Positions 35,447 to 47,241 of a stretch of 64,000 nucleotides of DNA are shown piece by piece. The first letter of the stretch is position 1. Each line of letters begins with the position of its first letter. Made by a program: the position numbers and the translations under genes. The notes under the pieces were generated by a model, which searched no databases, was not told the DNA's origin, and worked only from the letters and a program-made list of their open reading frames with translations. Source of the DNA: Desulfoluna sp. (GTDB lineage: Bacteria; Desulfobacterota; Desulfobacteria; Desulfobacterales; Desulfolunaceae). The stretch lies in assembly GCF_030145185.1 (NCBI RefSeq), contig NZ_JAQYWB010000006.1, forward strand, positions 1 to 64,000, read 5' to 3'.

Positions 35447-35477
35447 ATTGGATTTAGATAAGGAGCAATAGGGTACG

Positions 35478-36182
35478 ATGCCAAAGCGTGGTAAAAAATA
35501 CATAGAAGCTGGAAAAGACATAAAGCCTCTGCAGAGCTTTGAGTTGGCCGATGCAGTGTCGGCAACTGTCTCCAATGCATTCGCCAAGTTTGACGAAACC
35601 GTGGACGTCGCGATCCGTCTTGGGGTCGATCCCCGTCATGCGGATCAGATGGTGCGTGGCACCTGTATCCTTCCTCACGGACTCGGCAAAGAGGTGAAAG
35701 TTCTTGTGTTCTGCAAGGGCGAGAAAGAGAAAGAGGCGCTGGACGCCGGTGCCGATTTTGTCGGTAGCCAGGAGTTGGTCGAAAAGATCCAGGGCGGATG
35801 GTTTGGGTTCGATAAAGCCATCGCCACCCCTGATATGATGGGGGTTGTGGGAAAAATCGGGCGTGTGCTCGGGCCCCGTGGTCTGATGCCCAACGCCAAA
35901 ACCGGGACCGTCACCTTTGACGTGGCCAAGGCCGTGGATGAGTTGAAGGCCGGTAAGATCGACTTCCGAGTGGAGAAAGCGGGGATTATTCACGCTCCCA
36001 TCGGAAAAGTCTCTTTCGGTGCTGAGAAATTGACCGAAAACCTGGTTGCACTTCTTGAGGTGTTGGTTAAGCTCAAGCCCTCTGCAGCCAAAGGTGCCTA
36101 TTTCAAAACCGTGACAGTCTCCTCTACCATGGGACATGGTCACCGTATTGATACAGCCACCCTGAAAGAAGTTGCGAAATAG
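35478..36182 (+). CDS. rplA: Ribosomal protein uL1
   Basis: A 234-residue L1 with the [20 protein letters not shown] region and the signature [15 protein letters not shown]. It forms the L1 stalk of the large subunit and usually represses its own operon. Follows rplK after 31 bases. Confidence 0.98.
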   Translation: MPKRGKKYIEAGKDIKPLQSFELADAVSATVSNAFAKFDETVDVAIRLGVDPRHADQMVRGTCILPHGLGKEVKVLVFCKGEKEKEALDAGADFVGSQELVEKIQGGWFGFDKAIATPDMMGVVGKIGRVLGPRGLMPNAKTGTVTFDVAKAVDELKAGKIDFRVEKAGIIHAPIGKVSFGAEKLTENLVALLEVLVKLKPSAAKGAYFKTVTVSSTMGHGHRIDTATLKEVAK

Positions 36183-36284
36183 ATCTTGCTTTTGGGTGAC
36201 TAAAGGTATATCTTATACCGATTTTTACTTTTGGGCATGATTCGTCCCCCCTTCTCTTTTGATGAGGCGGGGGCGGATTGAATA

Positions 36285-36400
36285 TATGTCACAGACAGTA
36301 GGTGCACACGTTAGGTTCACCGTGTTTAATCGGCGAGGCCGGCCTACCGAGACACTCGTTTTGGTACAGTTGGCACCTCATGTAGAAAAATCTGCTTAAA
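36285..36400 (+). promoter_or_regulatory. rplJ leader (L10 autoregulatory mRNA element)
   Basis: The 233-base leader of rplJ has a closed structured domain: AGGTGC (36300-36305) pairs with GCACCT (36373-36378), with inner helices CACG/CGTG, CGGC-GAG-GCCG, TAGG/CCTA and CGAG-ACA-CTCG. Position and shape match the known L10 leader bound by the L10-L12 complex to control translation of rplJL. A GC-rich hairpin (about 36240-36280) precedes it. Confidence 0.65.
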
Positions 36401-36415
36401 GGAGGTGTGAAAGAA

Positions 36416-36937
36416 TTGAATCTGGATAAAAAAAAGGCTGTTATAGATAGCCTGCATGAAAAGCTTGCGAAGTCCGCCATCGTCATTGCGACGGATTATA
36501 AGGGCCTGGACGTCGCCGCCGTGACTCAGCTCAGGGCGGAGCTTACCAAGGCTGGCGTGGAGTTTCAGGTTGCGAAAAACACCTTGCTCCGACGTGCTTC
36601 CGTGGAAACCGATGCAGCGCTTATTGCCGATTCCTTTAAGGGACCCACGGCCATCGCCATCAGTTTTGATGATCCGGTGGCTCCTGCCAAGATCCTGACC
36701 AAGTTTGTTGAAGACAATGACAAACTGCAGATCAAGGCAGCGGTTATGGAAGGAAAGCTTCTGGATATTGAAGGCATCAAGGCTTTGTCCTCACTGCCCT
36801 CTCGAGAGGTTCTCCTCTCCCAGCTGCTCGCCACCATGAACGCAGTGCCCACAGGTATGGTACGCGTACTTGCTGAAATGCCAAGGCAGATGCTCAACGT
36901 GCTTTCGGCCATCAAGGATCAGAAGGAAGCAGCGTAA
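36416..36937 (+). CDS. rplJ: Ribosomal protein uL10
   Basis: A 173-residue stalk base protein beginning with NLDKKKAVIDSLHEKLAKS, containing TDYKGLDVAAVTQLRAEL and the L12-binding C-terminal helix. The frame is open to GTG 36407, but AAAGGAGG (36398-36405) is correctly spaced for TTG at 36416 and too close for 36407, so TTG is chosen. Downstream of the L10 leader. Confidence 0.95.
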   Translation: MNLDKKKAVIDSLHEKLAKSAIVIATDYKGLDVAAVTQLRAELTKAGVEFQVAKNTLLRRASVETDAALIADSFKGPTAIAISFDDPVAPAKILTKFVEDNDKLQIKAAVMEGKLLDIEGIKALSSLPSREVLLSQLLATMNAVPTGMVRVLAEMPRQMLNVLSAIKDQKEAA

Positions 36938-37009
36938 TTACCGCGGTTTTCAATCACGTAAAATCGACACTTATAGAATAAGATAAGTTTTTCTGGAGGT
37001 TATTAGACA

Positions 37010-37390
37010 ATGGCTGATATTACCAAAGATGAAGTAATTGAGTTTATCGCAAACATGACTGTTCTTGAGCTTTCTGAGCTCGTAAAGGAACTTGAAGATA
37101 AATTTGGTGTTTCTGCTGCAGCTCCCGTGGCTATGATGGCTGCTGGTCCTGCTGACGGTGGCGCTGCTGCTGAAGAGAAGACTGAGTTTGACGTCATTCT
37201 CACTGCTTGCGGCGACAAGAAGATCAACGTGATCAAAGAGATTCGTGCCATCACTGGTCTCGGCCTCAAGGAAGCCAAAGCTCTCGTTGACGAGGCTCCC
37301 AAGGCAGTTAAAGAAGGCATCGCCAAAGACGAAGCAGAAAAAGTTAAAGCTCAGCTTGAAGAAGCTGGCGCCCAGGTTGAACTTAAGTAA
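37010..37390 (+). CDS. rplL: Ribosomal protein bL12
   Basis: A 126-residue acidic stalk protein: N-terminal dimerisation domain, an Ala/Gly hinge (about 37-55) and a C-terminal domain with [21 protein letters not shown] that contacts translation factors. It binds L10 in multiple copies. Confidence 0.98.
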   Translation: MADITKDEVIEFIANMTVLELSELVKELEDKFGVSAAAPVAMMAAGPADGGAAAEEKTEFDVILTACGDKKINVIKEIRAITGLGLKEAKALVDEAPKAVKEGIAKDEAEKVKAQLEEAGAQVELK

Positions 37391-37442
37391 TTATACGCTT
37401 AATAAGCCTACCCATACCCAAATACTATCACCTTTGCGGATG

Positions 37443-37468
37443 AAAGGCGGGCACTTGTGCCTGCCTTT
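37443..37468 (+). terminator. Attenuator hairpin between rplL and rpoB
   Basis: AAAGGCGGGCA and TGCCTGCCTTT form a hairpin with one mismatch and a CTTG loop, followed only by TTAA. A partial terminator at this place, which lowers rpoBC relative to rplJL, is known in E. coli. The weak T tract suits read-through. Confidence 0.6.
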
Positions 37469-37518
37469 TAATCCGCTAATTCTGTTTCTGCAGTCTCAAC
37501 AAACAATTTGGAGATGAT

Positions 37519-40500
37519 ATGACTGGAAGCCCCTTGGCGAAAAAGCGATTAAGGAAGAATTTCGGAGGGAAGCATAAAATCGCTGAGATTCCTGATCTTA
37601 TCGGTATGCAGCGAGATTCTTACAACCGTTTTCTGCAGATGGACGTTCCGCCTGAGAAGAGGGAGGACATAGGTCTCCAGGCAGTCTTCAAGTCCGTTTA
37701 CCCCATCAAGGACTTTACAGGTAGCGCTTCTCTTGAATATGTGTCGTACTCTTTCGGTGAAGTCAAGCATTCGATGGCAGAATGTATTCAGCGCGGGATG
37801 ACCTATGAAATTTCTTTGAGAATTCGTGTTCGCCTTGTCGTTTATGATATTGACAAGGAAGCCGGTACCTCCAATATCCGGGACATTAAAGAGCAGGAGA
37901 TCTATTTCGGCACCATTCCCCTGATGACGAAGCGGGGAACCTTTATCATCAACGGCACCGAACGTGTCGTGGTGAGCCAGTTGCATCGTTCTTCCGGTGT
38001 CTTTTTTGACCATGACAAAGGGAAGACCCACTCCAGCGGTAAGATCATCTATTCTGCACGGATTATTCCTGTGCGTGGTTCCTGGATCGATATGGAAGTC
38101 GATCCCAAGGATATCGTTTACATTCGCATTGATCGCCGCAGGAAATTTCCTGTGACTGTCCTCTTTAAGGCCTTTGGTTACACCAACGAAGACCTGCTGA
38201 CCTATTTTTACTCTAAAGAGAAGATTCTTCTCGACAAGGGTGAGTTCAAACGAGTCTTTAATGAAGATTTCTTGAAAGGCCAGCGCGCAAGCGAAGACAT
38301 CGTGGATTCCGACTCCGGCGAGGTCATCGTGAAGCAGGGGCGCCTGTTTACAAAACGGGCCATCAAGCAGCTGAAAGGGGTGGGCACTGAGACCCTTCCC
38401 ATCAGCCCTGATGATATTGCTCAGCGTGGCCTGGCGACTCAGCTGGTGGATCCGGTGACGGGCGATGTTATTGCTCTGGCCGGCGAGCTGGTGGATGAGG
38501 AGGTTCTTGAGCGTATCTCCGAGTCCAATGTCACTGGTTTTGAACTTCTTTATCAAGATTCAGCCTACTCTTCGGATGCGGTCCGTAAGACCATTATGGT
38601 CGATAAAGTGTCTACCAAGGAAGAGGCTCTGGTTGAGATTTACCGACGTTTGCGTCCGGGTAACCCGGCGACCCCCGAGGTGGCTCAGGAGTTCATCGAT
38701 CATCTCTTCTTTAAAGAGGCCTACTACGACCTTTCGGGTGTTGGCCGTCTGAAGATGAACCACCGATTGGGACTGAACACCGATATCAACATCAAGACCT
38801 TGCGTCGTGAAGATATATTGCTTACCGCCAAAACCCTGGTCCAGCTTCGTGATACCCAGGGGATTGTCGATGATATTGACCACCTCGGCAACCGTCGTGT
38901 GCGTGCTGTTGGGGAGCTCCTGGAAAACCAGTATCGTATTGGTCTGGTTCGTATGGAGCGTGCCATCAAAGAGCGCATGAGCATGCAGGAAGTGGATGCT
39001 CTGATGCCCCATGATCTGGTGAACCCCAAGCCGGTCTCGGCTGTGGTCAAGGAGTTCTTCGGGACCAGCCAGCTTTCCCAGTTTATGGATCAGACCAACC
39101 CGCTCTCCGAGACCACGCACAAGCGTCGTCTTTCCGCCCTGGGACCCGGGGGCCTCACCCGTGAGCGCGCCGGTTTTGAGGTGCGTGACGTGCATCCGTC
39201 TCATTATGGACGCATTTGTCCCATTGAGACTCCAGAAGGCCCGAACATCGGCCTGATCGTTTCTCTGTGTACCTACGCACGGGTCAATGACTTCGGGTTT
39301 ATCGAAACCCCCTACCGTGTGGTGAAGGACTCCCATGTGACCAATGAGGTCCGCATGCTCAGTGCCTTCGAAGAGAAGGCGCTGCCTATTGCACAGGCCA
39401 ACGCGCCCTTAGACGATAATAACAATTACGTCAATGCGTTGGTGACCTCCCGCGTGGAGGGCGAATTTGAGATGGTGGAGCGCGAAGAGATCGAGCTCAT
39501 GGACATCTCTCCCAACCAGCTGGTGAGCGTCTCCGCGTCGCTGATTCCTTTTCTGGAAAATGATGACGCCAACCGTGCTCTCATGGGCTCCAACATGATG
39601 CGTCAGGCTGTGCCGCTGACTCAGAGCCGCGCCCCTCTCGTCGGTACCGGTGTCGAGGGCGTGGTCGCTCGTGACTCCGGGGTGGCCATTGTGGCCGAAT
39701 CCGACGCCATTGTGGTGGAGGTCGACTCCGAGCGCATTGTGCTTCAGCATGAGGTAGAGATGGAAAAACCCGGGTTTAACCCGGTGACCATTTACAACCT
39801 CTCCAAGTTTATTCGTTCCAACCAGAACACCTGCTTTAACCATCGTCCCATTGTGGTCAATGGGCAGAAGGTCAAAAAAGGCGAAGTCCTTGCCGATGGT
39901 CCCTCCACAGAGAAGGGCGAACTGGCGTTAGGGCAGAACGTTACCGTGGCCTTTATGCCTTGGGGTGGCTATAACTTTGAGGACTCCATCCTCGTTTCTG
40001 AGGCCATTGTCCGTGACGGTGTTTATACGAGTATCCACATCGAAGAGTTTGAGGTGGTTGCTCGGGATACCAAGCTGGGCAAGGAAGAGATCACCCGGGA
40101 CATTCCCAACGTGGGTGAAGAGGCTCTGAAGGATCTTGACGAAAGTGGGATTATCCGCCTGGGCGCGGAAGTGTGCCCCGGGGATATCCTTGTGGGCAAA
40201 ATTACGCCCAAGGGTGAAACACAGCTCTCTCCCGAAGAGAAGCTGCTTCGGGCCATTTTCGGCGAGAAGGCCGGCGATGTGAAAGACACCTCTCTGCGGG
40301 TTCCCCCCGGCGTGATGGGGACCGTGGTGGATGCCAAGGTCTTTTCTCGACGCGGCGTGGATAAGGACGACCGGACCCGGCATATCGAAGACGACGAGAT
40401 CGCAGGCTTTGAAAAAGATCGCAACGACAAGGTCTCTGTGATTGAAAAAACAGCCCGTGAAATGGTTGAAGCTCTGGTGGAGGGCAAGAGCTGCCCCACA

Positions 40501-41619
40501 CCGCTGAGAAAAGCCAAGAAAGTCGTCATTCCTGCGGATACCCTCATCACACGTGAGCTCCTCGCTGAGATTCCTCTTTCTCAGATTGAAGGGATTATTC
40601 TTGATGACGATACGGTCACCGAGCAGGTGAACGAGATCCTCGATCGCAAGAATGAAGAGATTGATAAGATCAAGAAGACCTTTGAGGATCAGGTGGTTCG
40701 TTACGAAAAGGGCGATGATCTGCCTCCGGGCGTCATTAAGATGATCAAGGTCTATGTGGCGATGAAGCGTATGCTCTCCGTCGGTGATAAGATGGCGGGG
40801 CGTCATGGTAACAAGGGTGTGGTCTCCCGTGTTCTGCCTGTGGAGGACCTGCCCTATTTCGAAGACGGCACCATGGTCGATATGGTTCTGAACCCTCTGG
40901 GTGTTCCCTCTCGTATGAACGTGGGGCAGATCCTGGAGATTCATCTGGGGCGTGCAGCCAAAGGGCTGGGCAACCAGATTGCTGATCTCATCGATGAGAA
41001 GAAGGCCGATCATCTCAGAGCTAAATTGAAAAAAATCTTCACCGGAGAGACCGACCACGAGATGGTCGACAGCCTCGAAGGGGATGATATTTATACCTTT
41101 GCAGAAAATTATCGTCGAGGGGTTCATATGGCTACCCCGGTTTTTGATGGCGCTGAAGAAGAAGACATCAAGAATTACCTGACGGAGGCTGAGTACAAAA
41201 CCTCCGGCCAGGCTCGTCTTTTCGATGGCCGGACCGGTGATCCTTTTGACGGCGAGGTGACCGTCGGTACCATGTATATGTTGAAACTCCACCATTTGGT
41301 GGATGACAAGCTCCACGCCCGATCCATTGGTCCTTACTCCCTCGTCACTCAGCAGCCTCTGGGCGGCAAGGCACAGTTCGGCGGCCAGCGTCTTGGCGAG
41401 ATGGAGGTCTGGGCCATGGAGGCATACGGTGCGTCCCATGCACTTCAGGAATTTATTACGGTCAAGTCCGATGACATGGCCGGCCGTACCCGCATGTACG
41501 AGAAGATCGTGAAGGGTCAGGCCGTTCTTGAACCGGGGATGCCCGAATCCTTCCGCGTTCTGACCAAGGAACTGCAGAGCCTCGGACTGGACGTAACCTT
41601 ATTGGAAGGCACTAACTAA
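37519..41619 (+). CDS. rpoB: RNA polymerase subunit beta
   Basis: A 1366-residue catalytic subunit, a usual length for the group. The rifampicin-binding cluster (about 516-545) reads [20 protein letters not shown], then RLSALGPGG, with no change I recognise as a resistance change. Other landmarks are [20 protein letters not shown] and the C-terminal [18 protein letters not shown] region. Eleven bases separate its stop from rpoC. Confidence 0.98.
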   Translation: MTGSPLAKKRLRKNFGGKHKIAEIPDLIGMQRDSYNRFLQMDVPPEKREDIGLQAVFKSVYPIKDFTGSASLEYVSYSFGEVKHSMAECIQRGMTYEISLRIRVRLVVYDIDKEAGTSNIRDIKEQEIYFGTIPLMTKRGTFIINGTERVVVSQLHRSSGVFFDHDKGKTHSSGKIIYSARIIPVRGSWIDMEVDPKDIVYIRIDRRRKFPVTVLFKAFGYTNEDLLTYFYSKEKILLDKGEFKRVFNEDFLKGQRASEDIVDSDSGEVIVKQGRLFTKRAIKQLKGVGTETLPISPDDIAQRGLATQLVDPVTGDVIALAGELVDEEVLERISESNVTGFELLYQDSAYSSDAVRKTIMVDKVSTKEEALVEIYRRLRPGNPATPEVAQEFIDHLFFKEAYYDLSGVGRLKMNHRLGLNTDINIKTLRREDILLTAKTLVQLRDTQGIVDDIDHLGNRRVRAVGELLENQYRIGLVRMERAIKERMSMQEVDALMPHDLVNPKPVSAVVKEFFGTSQLSQFMDQTNPLSETTHKRRLSALGPGGLTRERAGFEVRDVHPSHYGRICPIETPEGPNIGLIVSLCTYARVNDFGFIETPYRVVKDSHVTNEVRMLSAFEEKALPIAQANAPLDDNNNYVNALVTSRVEGEFEMVEREEIELMDISPNQLVSVSASLIPFLENDDANRALMGSNMMRQAVPLTQSRAPLVGTGVEGVVARDSGVAIVAESDAIVVEVDSERIVLQHEVEMEKPGFNPVTIYNLSKFIRSNQNTCFNHRPIVVNGQKVKKGEVLADGPSTEKGELALGQNVTVAFMPWGGYNFEDSILVSEAIVRDGVYTSIHIEEFEVVARDTKLGKEEITRDIPNVGEEALKDLDESGIIRLGAEVCPGDILVGKITPKGETQLSPEEKLLRAIFGEKAGDVKDTSLRVPPGVMGTVVDAKVFSRRGVDKDDRTRHIEDDEIAGFEKDRNDKVSVIEKTAREMVEALVEGKSCPTPLRKAKKVVIPADTLITRELLAEIPLSQIEGIILDDDTVTEQVNEILDRKNEEIDKIKKTFEDQVVRYEKGDDLPPGVIKMIKVYVAMKRMLSVGDKMAGRHGNKGVVSRVLPVEDLPYFEDGTMVDMVLNPLGVPSRMNVGQILEIHLGRAAKGLGNQIADLIDEKKADHLRAKLKKIFTGETDHEMVDSLEGDDIYTFAENYRRGVHMATPVFDGAEEEDIKNYLTEAEYKTSGQARLFDGRTGDPFDGEVTVGTMYMLKLHHLVDDKLHARSIGPYSLVTQQPLGGKAQFGGQRLGEMEVWAMEAYGASHALQEFITVKSDDMAGRTRMYEKIVKGQAVLEPGMPESFRVLTKELQSLGLDVTLLEGTN

Positions 41620-41629
41620 GGAGCAGATA

Positions 41630-44600
41630 TTGGAAACCCTATACGATTTTTTCGCCAAGCCGATAGATCCCAAGATGTACTCCGGCGTAAAGATTGCCCT
41701 GGCCTCTCCCGAGCAGATCATGCAATGGTCTCATGGGGAGATTAAGAAGCCAGAGACGATCAATTACCGTACGTTCAAGCCTGAGCGTGACGGCTTGTTC
41801 TGTGCCAAGATCTTTGGTCCCACCAAGGACTATGAGTGCAATTGCGGCAAATATAAGCGCATGAAGCACCGCGGTGTTGTGTGCGAAAAATGTGGTGTTG
41901 AGGTGATTCAGTCCAAGGTGCGTCGTGAGCGCCTGGCCCACATTGAATTGGCCACCCCCGTGGCCCATATTTGGTTTCTGAAGAGTTTGCCCAGTAAGAT
42001 CGGCAACCTCTTGGACATCACCCTCAAAAACATGGAGAAGGTCCTCTATTTTGACAGCTACATCGTCACGGACCCCAAGGAGACCGGTCTCACCAAGTAC
42101 CAGCTCCTCTCCGATGATAAATACATTGAAGCGTCCGAGCTTTATGGCAGAGAGGCGTTTGAGGTCGGCATCGGTGCCGAGGCGGTTCGAAAACTTCTCG
42201 AAGAGTTAAACCTCGAGCAGATTTACAACGATCTGCGTGAAGAGCTGAAAACCACCACCTCCCTGGCCAAGAAGCAGAAGCTCAGCAAGCGGCTGAAAAT
42301 TGTCGACGCCTTCTACAACTCCGGTGTTGACCCGATCTGGATGATCATGAGCGTGGTGCCCATTCTTCCTCCGGATCTTCGCCCGCTGGTTCCTCTGGAG
42401 GGGGGGCGTTTCGCCACCTCAGATCTGAACGATCTTTATCGTCGGGTCATCAACCGGAACAACCGTCTGAGCCGTTTGATGGAGCTGAAAGCTCCTGACA
42501 TCATCGTTCGGAACGAAAAGCGTATGCTCCAGGAGTCCGTGGACGTCCTTTTCGACAACGGCCGTCACGGCCGTGTGGTGACCGGCACCAACAAGCGTCC
42601 CTTGAAGTCTCTTTCTGATACGCTCAAGGGCAAGCAGGGTCGTTTTCGTCAGAACCTTCTCGGAAAGCGTGTGGATTATTCTGGACGTACTGTTATTACG
42701 GTGGGACCGAGCCTGCGTCTCCACCAATGCGGTCTGCCCAAGAAGATGGCTCTGGAGTTGTTCAAACCTTACGTGTATCATCGTCTGGAGAAGAAGGGGC
42801 TCGTTTCCACGGTCAAGAGCGCCAAGAAGATGGTGGAGCGCGAAGTCCCCGAGGTCTGGGATACCCTGGATGAGGTGGTGAAGGAGTATCCGGTGATGTT
42901 GAACCGTGCTCCCACCCTTCACCGCTTAGGTATTCAGGCCTTTGAGCCGGTTCTGGTGGAGGGCAAGGCCCTTCAGCTTCACCCCTTGGTCTGTACCGCC
43001 TTCAACGCCGACTTTGACGGTGACCAGATGGCGGTTCACCTTCCGCTTTCTATTGAAGCGCAGGTGGAGTGCCGTGTTCTGATGCTGGCCTCCAACAACA
43101 CCCTCTCGCCTGCCAACGGTCAGCCGGTGATTGTTCCGACTCAGGATATTGTCCTGGGCCTTTACTATATTTCCCGTCAGGTGGCGGGTGCCCGTGGTGA
43201 AGGGTCGACGTTCGGCAGCTTTGACGAGGTTCGGACGGCTTATGACCACGGCGTGATGGGGCTTCATGCCTCCATTAAAGTCCGTATGGGGTCGTCCTAC
43301 ATGGAGACCACCGTGGGCCGGACTATTTTGTGGGACATTATTCCTTCCCATCCCGAGCTCAGCTTTCGCCGCATCGTGGTGAAGGATCGTGAAAAGGCTG
43401 AGACCATTCATGCCTCGCTCGTGTCTGGCACGCCTTTTGCCGATCTGGTTTCCCGTTCTGACTCGACTGACAGGAAGCGTGGCGGTGATATCGGGTACAT
43501 GGATCACGAAGAGATGCGGAAGGTGTTCCGTCTGAATGACGACACCCTGGATGCCCTTTTTGCTCTGGAGATGGGGACGTTCAGTGAGGTGGTCGAAACC
43601 TCGAGCGGATACCACGTCTTTCATGTCACTAACCGGCGTCCGGGCATTCCTTTTGCCATGATCAACAAGGTCATGGATAAAAAAGCGTCCCGGGACCTGA
43701 TCGACTTTGCGTATCGTTACATCAGCCCCAAGGCGACGGTGCTTCTCGCGGATCGCCTGAAGGACCTGGGCTACCGTTACTCCACCATTGGAGGCCTCTC
43801 CATTTCCATCGATGACATGGTGATTCCCGGCAACAAATGGGATATCATGCATGAATCCGAGGATAAGGTGCTGGAGATCAACCGCCAGTATGCAGAAGGT
43901 CTGATCACTCAGGGTGAAAAGTACAACAAGGTGGTGGATATCTGGGCCAAGGCCACGGACGACATCGCCAACGCCATGATGGATACCATGAGTGAACCCA
44001 AAGTGCCGGTTCTTCTCCCTGAAAAGGGGGAGCACGATATCCGTCTTGATACACGCAACGTGGACAACATCAACTCGATCTTTATGATGGCCGACTCCGG
44101 CGCCCGAGGGTCGAAAGACCAGATGCGTCAGCTGGCTGGTATGCGTGGCTTGATGGCCAAGCCTTCCGGGGAGATCATTGAGACGCCCATCCAGGCCAAC
44201 TTCCGCGAAGGGCTTTCGGTGCTGCAGTATTTTGTCTCCACCCACGGTGCCCGTAAAGGTTTGGCGGATACGGCCCTTAAAACAGCCAACTCGGGTTACC
44301 TGACCCGTCGTCTGGCGGATGTGGCCCAGGATTGTGCGGTTATTGAGCCCGATTGCGGCACCACCATGGGGATTGAGGTGGAGGCCCTCATGGAAGGTGG
44401 TGAGGTCATTCAGCGCCTCGGTGAGCGTATCCTTGGCCGCACAACCCTGGAGAACGTCTACGACCCCTTTACCGATGAAGTGCTGGTGGAAGAGGGCGTC
44501 GAGATCGACGAAAAAATTCTTTCCATTATGGAAGATGCCGGGATCACCAGCCTTAAGATTCGTTCGGTTCTGACCTGCAAGACCCGCGGCGGGGTGTGTG

Positions 44601-46066
44601 CCAAGTGTTACGGTCGAGATCTCTCCCACGGCGATACCGTGGAGATCGGTCAGGCGGTGGGTATTCTGGCGGCTCAGTCCATCGGTGAGCCGGGGACCCA
44701 GCTCACCATGCGTACCTTCCATATTGGCGGGACGGCCAGTCGAAAGGTTGAAGTCGCAGAAATCAAGGCGCGAGTCGATGGCAACATCAAGTTCCTTGAT
44801 GACCTGAAGGTGGTGAAGAACGAAGTCGGTGAGTTTATTGTCATGAACCGACGCGGCGGTGAATTTTCCATCGTCAACGACACCGGCCGTGAGCGTGAAA
44901 AGCATCACGTTATTTACGGTGCACACCTTATGGCACTGGATGGGGTGAGCGTTGAAAACGGACAGCTTCTCGCCTCCTGGGACCCCTTCACGGTTCCGAT
45001 CATCACGGAAGTCTCCGGCAAGGTAAAGTTTGGGGACATTGAGTCGGGTAAGACGATGCAGGAAAAACTGGACCCCGTCACCGGGAAGTCCAGTCGTACC
45101 ATCATCGAAAGCCGTCTGGGGGATGCGCGCCCTCGAATTTCCATTAAAGACGATGCCAACAAAACGGTTCAGCTGGGGGGCGGAGCACTGGCCCGCTACA
45201 CACTGCCTGTTGAAGCGGTTATTCTTGTGGAAGAACACGATGAGGTCCGGGCGGGGCATATCATCGCCAAGCTGCCCCGTGCAACCACCAAGACCAAGGA
45301 TATTACCGGGGGTCTCCCCCGTGTCGCCGAACTCTTTGAAGTTCGGAAGCCCAAAGAGACAGCGGTTCTGGCCCAGATTGACGGGTACGTTGCTATCTCC
45401 AAGGGGACCAAGGGCAAGCAGAAGGTCACCGTGACCAATGCGGAGGTCAACGAAAAACGTGAGTACCTGATTCCCAAGGGGCGTCATATTAACGTCTACG
45501 AGGGGGACTACGTCCGCGCCGGTGAGAAACTCACCGGAGGCAGCGAGAACCCGCAGGATATTCTCAACATCAAAGGGGAGGTGGCTCTGGCCAGCTACCT
45601 GGTGGATGAGGTTCAGCAGGTGTATCGACTCCAGGGTGTGCGTATCAACGACAAGCACATTGAGGTGATCGTTCGCCAGATGATGAAGCGGGTGAAGGTG
45701 ACCGACTCTGGTGACTCCTCTTTTATTATGGAGGAGCATGTGGATCGTACCGATTTTGCCGATGCGAACCGAAGTCTCGTGGAAGAGGGCGCCCAGCCTG
45801 CACAAGGTGAGCCCTTGATTCTGGGGATCACCAAGGCCTCTCTCTCCACCGACAGCTTTATCTCCGCGGCATCCTTCCAGGAAACCACAAAGGTTCTCAC
45901 CGAGGCCAGTATTCGTGGTAAGGTGGACACCCTGCGCGGTTTGAAGGAGAACGTGATCATGGGTCGATTGATTCCTGCCGGTACCGGGATTGATCGGTAC
46001 CGAGACATTGAGGTCAAGAGCGACATGGAAGAGGTTGCTGAAGAGATCAACGTGATTGATCTTTAG
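41630..46066 (+). CDS. rpoC: RNA polymerase subunit beta-prime with an inserted parvulin-like domain
   Basis: A 1478-residue subunit with a TTG start; AAGGAG overlaps the rpoB stop. The zinc-finger start, the catalytic NADFDGDQM (Asp461, 463, 465), the bridge helix (MADSGARGS, then [10 protein letters not shown]) and the trigger loop ([12 protein letters not shown]) with a following large SI3-type insert are all present. Unusually, residues 573-671 interrupt the conserved run between WDIIP and [10 protein letters not shown]. This insert has the PpiC rotamase pattern: [37 protein letters not shown] and SSGYHVFHV. Without the insert the length is 1379, about normal. Both flanks stay in frame with conserved sequence, so it is a true domain insertion. 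Confidence 0.97.
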   Translation: METLYDFFAKPIDPKMYSGVKIALASPEQIMQWSHGEIKKPETINYRTFKPERDGLFCAKIFGPTKDYECNCGKYKRMKHRGVVCEKCGVEVIQSKVRRERLAHIELATPVAHIWFLKSLPSKIGNLLDITLKNMEKVLYFDSYIVTDPKETGLTKYQLLSDDKYIEASELYGREAFEVGIGAEAVRKLLEELNLEQIYNDLREELKTTTSLAKKQKLSKRLKIVDAFYNSGVDPIWMIMSVVPILPPDLRPLVPLEGGRFATSDLNDLYRRVINRNNRLSRLMELKAPDIIVRNEKRMLQESVDVLFDNGRHGRVVTGTNKRPLKSLSDTLKGKQGRFRQNLLGKRVDYSGRTVITVGPSLRLHQCGLPKKMALELFKPYVYHRLEKKGLVSTVKSAKKMVEREVPEVWDTLDEVVKEYPVMLNRAPTLHRLGIQAFEPVLVEGKALQLHPLVCTAFNADFDGDQMAVHLPLSIEAQVECRVLMLASNNTLSPANGQPVIVPTQDIVLGLYYISRQVAGARGEGSTFGSFDEVRTAYDHGVMGLHASIKVRMGSSYMETTVGRTILWDIIPSHPELSFRRIVVKDREKAETIHASLVSGTPFADLVSRSDSTDRKRGGDIGYMDHEEMRKVFRLNDDTLDALFALEMGTFSEVVETSSGYHVFHVTNRRPGIPFAMINKVMDKKASRDLIDFAYRYISPKATVLLADRLKDLGYRYSTIGGLSISIDDMVIPGNKWDIMHESEDKVLEINRQYAEGLITQGEKYNKVVDIWAKATDDIANAMMDTMSEPKVPVLLPEKGEHDIRLDTRNVDNINSIFMMADSGARGSKDQMRQLAGMRGLMAKPSGEIIETPIQANFREGLSVLQYFVSTHGARKGLADTALKTANSGYLTRRLADVAQDCAVIEPDCGTTMGIEVEALMEGGEVIQRLGERILGRTTLENVYDPFTDEVLVEEGVEIDEKILSIMEDAGITSLKIRSVLTCKTRGGVCAKCYGRDLSHGDTVEIGQAVGILAAQSIGEPGTQLTMRTFHIGGTASRKVEVAEIKARVDGNIKFLDDLKVVKNEVGEFIVMNRRGGEFSIVNDTGREREKHHVIYGAHLMALDGVSVENGQLLASWDPFTVPIITEVSGKVKFGDIESGKTMQEKLDPVTGKSSRTIIESRLGDARPRISIKDDANKTVQLGGGALARYTLPVEAVILVEEHDEVRAGHIIAKLPRATTKTKDITGGLPRVAELFEVRKPKETAVLAQIDGYVAISKGTKGKQKVTVTNAEVNEKREYLIPKGRHINVYEGDYVRAGEKLTGGSENPQDILNIKGEVALASYLVDEVQQVYRLQGVRINDKHIEVIVRQMMKRVKVTDSGDSSFIMEEHVDRTDFADANRSLVEEGAQPAQGEPLILGITKASLSTDSFISAASFQETTKVLTEASIRGKVDTLRGLKENVIMGRLIPAGTGIDRYRDIEVKSDMEEVAEEINVIDL
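43346..43642 (+). other. Parvulin-like (PpiC) domain inside rpoC
   Basis: Coding segment for RpoC residues 573-671. The order of motifs follows the rotamase family from end to end: first strand RRIVV (580-584), helix with [19 protein letters not shown], the signature RGGDIGY (617-623), the helix [13 protein letters not shown] (637-649) and the final strands [19 protein letters not shown] (651-669). His662 matches the last conserved His. The first conserved His (usually in a xxHILV strand) is Arg here. By eye the insertion point corresponds to about residue 585 of E. coli beta-prime, in the Rpb1 domain 3 (pore) region. Confidence 0.88.
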
Positions 46067-46073
46067 AAAACAG

Positions 46074-46110
46074 GGCGGGTTTCCTGGGTTTTCTAAGGAA
46101 ACCCGCCTTT
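46074..46110 (+). terminator. Terminator after rpoC
   Basis: An 11-base stem, GGCGGGTTTCC with GGAAACCCGCC (46074-46107), and a short TTT. It lies 8 bases after the rpoC stop. Confidence 0.75.
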
Positions 46111-46138
46111 GATACAAATAGGTAAGGAAAATAATTTC

Positions 46139-46167
46139 TTGACAGAACGGGATGGTATATGTATCAT
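46139..46167 (+). promoter_or_regulatory. Promoter of the rpsL operon
   Basis: TTGACA (46139-46144) and TATCAT (46162-46167) with an exact 17-base spacer, directly after the rpoC terminator and 55 bases before rpsL. Confidence 0.85.
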
Positions 46168-46221
46168 GCCGTATTTTGCGTTTTAGGAAAATGACAAACA
46201 ATTAAAGGAGTTTGGTACGAA

Positions 46222-46593
46222 ATGCCTACGATTAACCAGTTGGTCCGCAAAGGAAGAACGCGCGCACGAAAGAAGACCAGCACGCCAGCCCTGATGGGTG
46301 GACCTCAGAAGCGTGGTGTCTGTACTCGTGTGTATACTTCGACTCCGAAAAAACCAAACTCAGCACTCAGGAAGGTAGCCAGGGTTCGACTCACCACAGG
46401 TGTGGAGATCACTGCCTATATCCCCGGAATTGGTCATAACCTTCAGGAACACTCTGTTGTTCTTGTTCGTGGTGGTCGAGTGAAAGACCTTCCCGGTGTC
46501 CGTTACACGATTGTAAGGGGTACCCTTGATACGCTGGGTGTGGAAGACAGAAAACAGAGTCGCTCCAAGTACGGAGCTCGCAAGCCGAAGTAA
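46222..46593 (+). CDS. rpsL: Ribosomal protein uS12
   Basis: A 123-residue decoding-centre protein. [19 protein letters not shown] and [19 protein letters not shown] are intact, with Lys at the usual streptomycin position. Expressed from its own promoter. Followed by rpsG. Confidence 0.98.
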   Translation: MPTINQLVRKGRTRARKKTSTPALMGGPQKRGVCTRVYTSTPKKPNSALRKVARVRLTTGVEITAYIPGIGHNLQEHSVVLVRGGRVKDLPGVRYTIVRGTLDTLGVEDRKQSRSKYGARKPK

Positions 46594-46640
46594 GATGACT
46601 CTCCATCTGAATCGATAACCAAGATTTGTCAAAAGAGTGA

Positions 46641-47117
<477 letters not shown>

Positions 47118-47205
47118 TCCGGATCCAATTTTATCGCGACCGATTGCACTGTGTGAATGAAGCCCGCTTTATGTCATCCTGTCACTAAGGAAACCTTTAT
47201 CGTAT

Positions 47206-47224
47206 TCCGGCCCGCCAGGCCGGA
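47206..47224 (+). promoter_or_regulatory. Hairpin next to the second tuf ribosome binding site
   Basis: TCCGGCC-CGCCA-GGCCGGA is a perfect 7-base stem that abuts AGGAGGA (47224-47230), 18 bases before the ATG. It occupies the junction where fusA would normally be. A role in translation control of tuf is only a suggestion. Confidence 0.35.
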
Positions 47225-47241
47225 GGAGGAAACAAACCACC

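Noticed and set aside
43346-43642. The rpoC insert as an intein
   Set aside because: It is only 99 residues, has no Cys/Ser at the first junction with a terminal HN motif, and has no splicing or endonuclease blocks. It matches a rotamase domain instead.
42926-46201. A 1091-residue open frame on the minus strand opposite rpoC
   Set aside because: It is antisense to a gene of certain identity, has no domain I recognise, and arises from the codon bias of GC-rich coding DNA. Similar long antisense frames lie opposite both tuf genes, rpoB, fliG and pyk.
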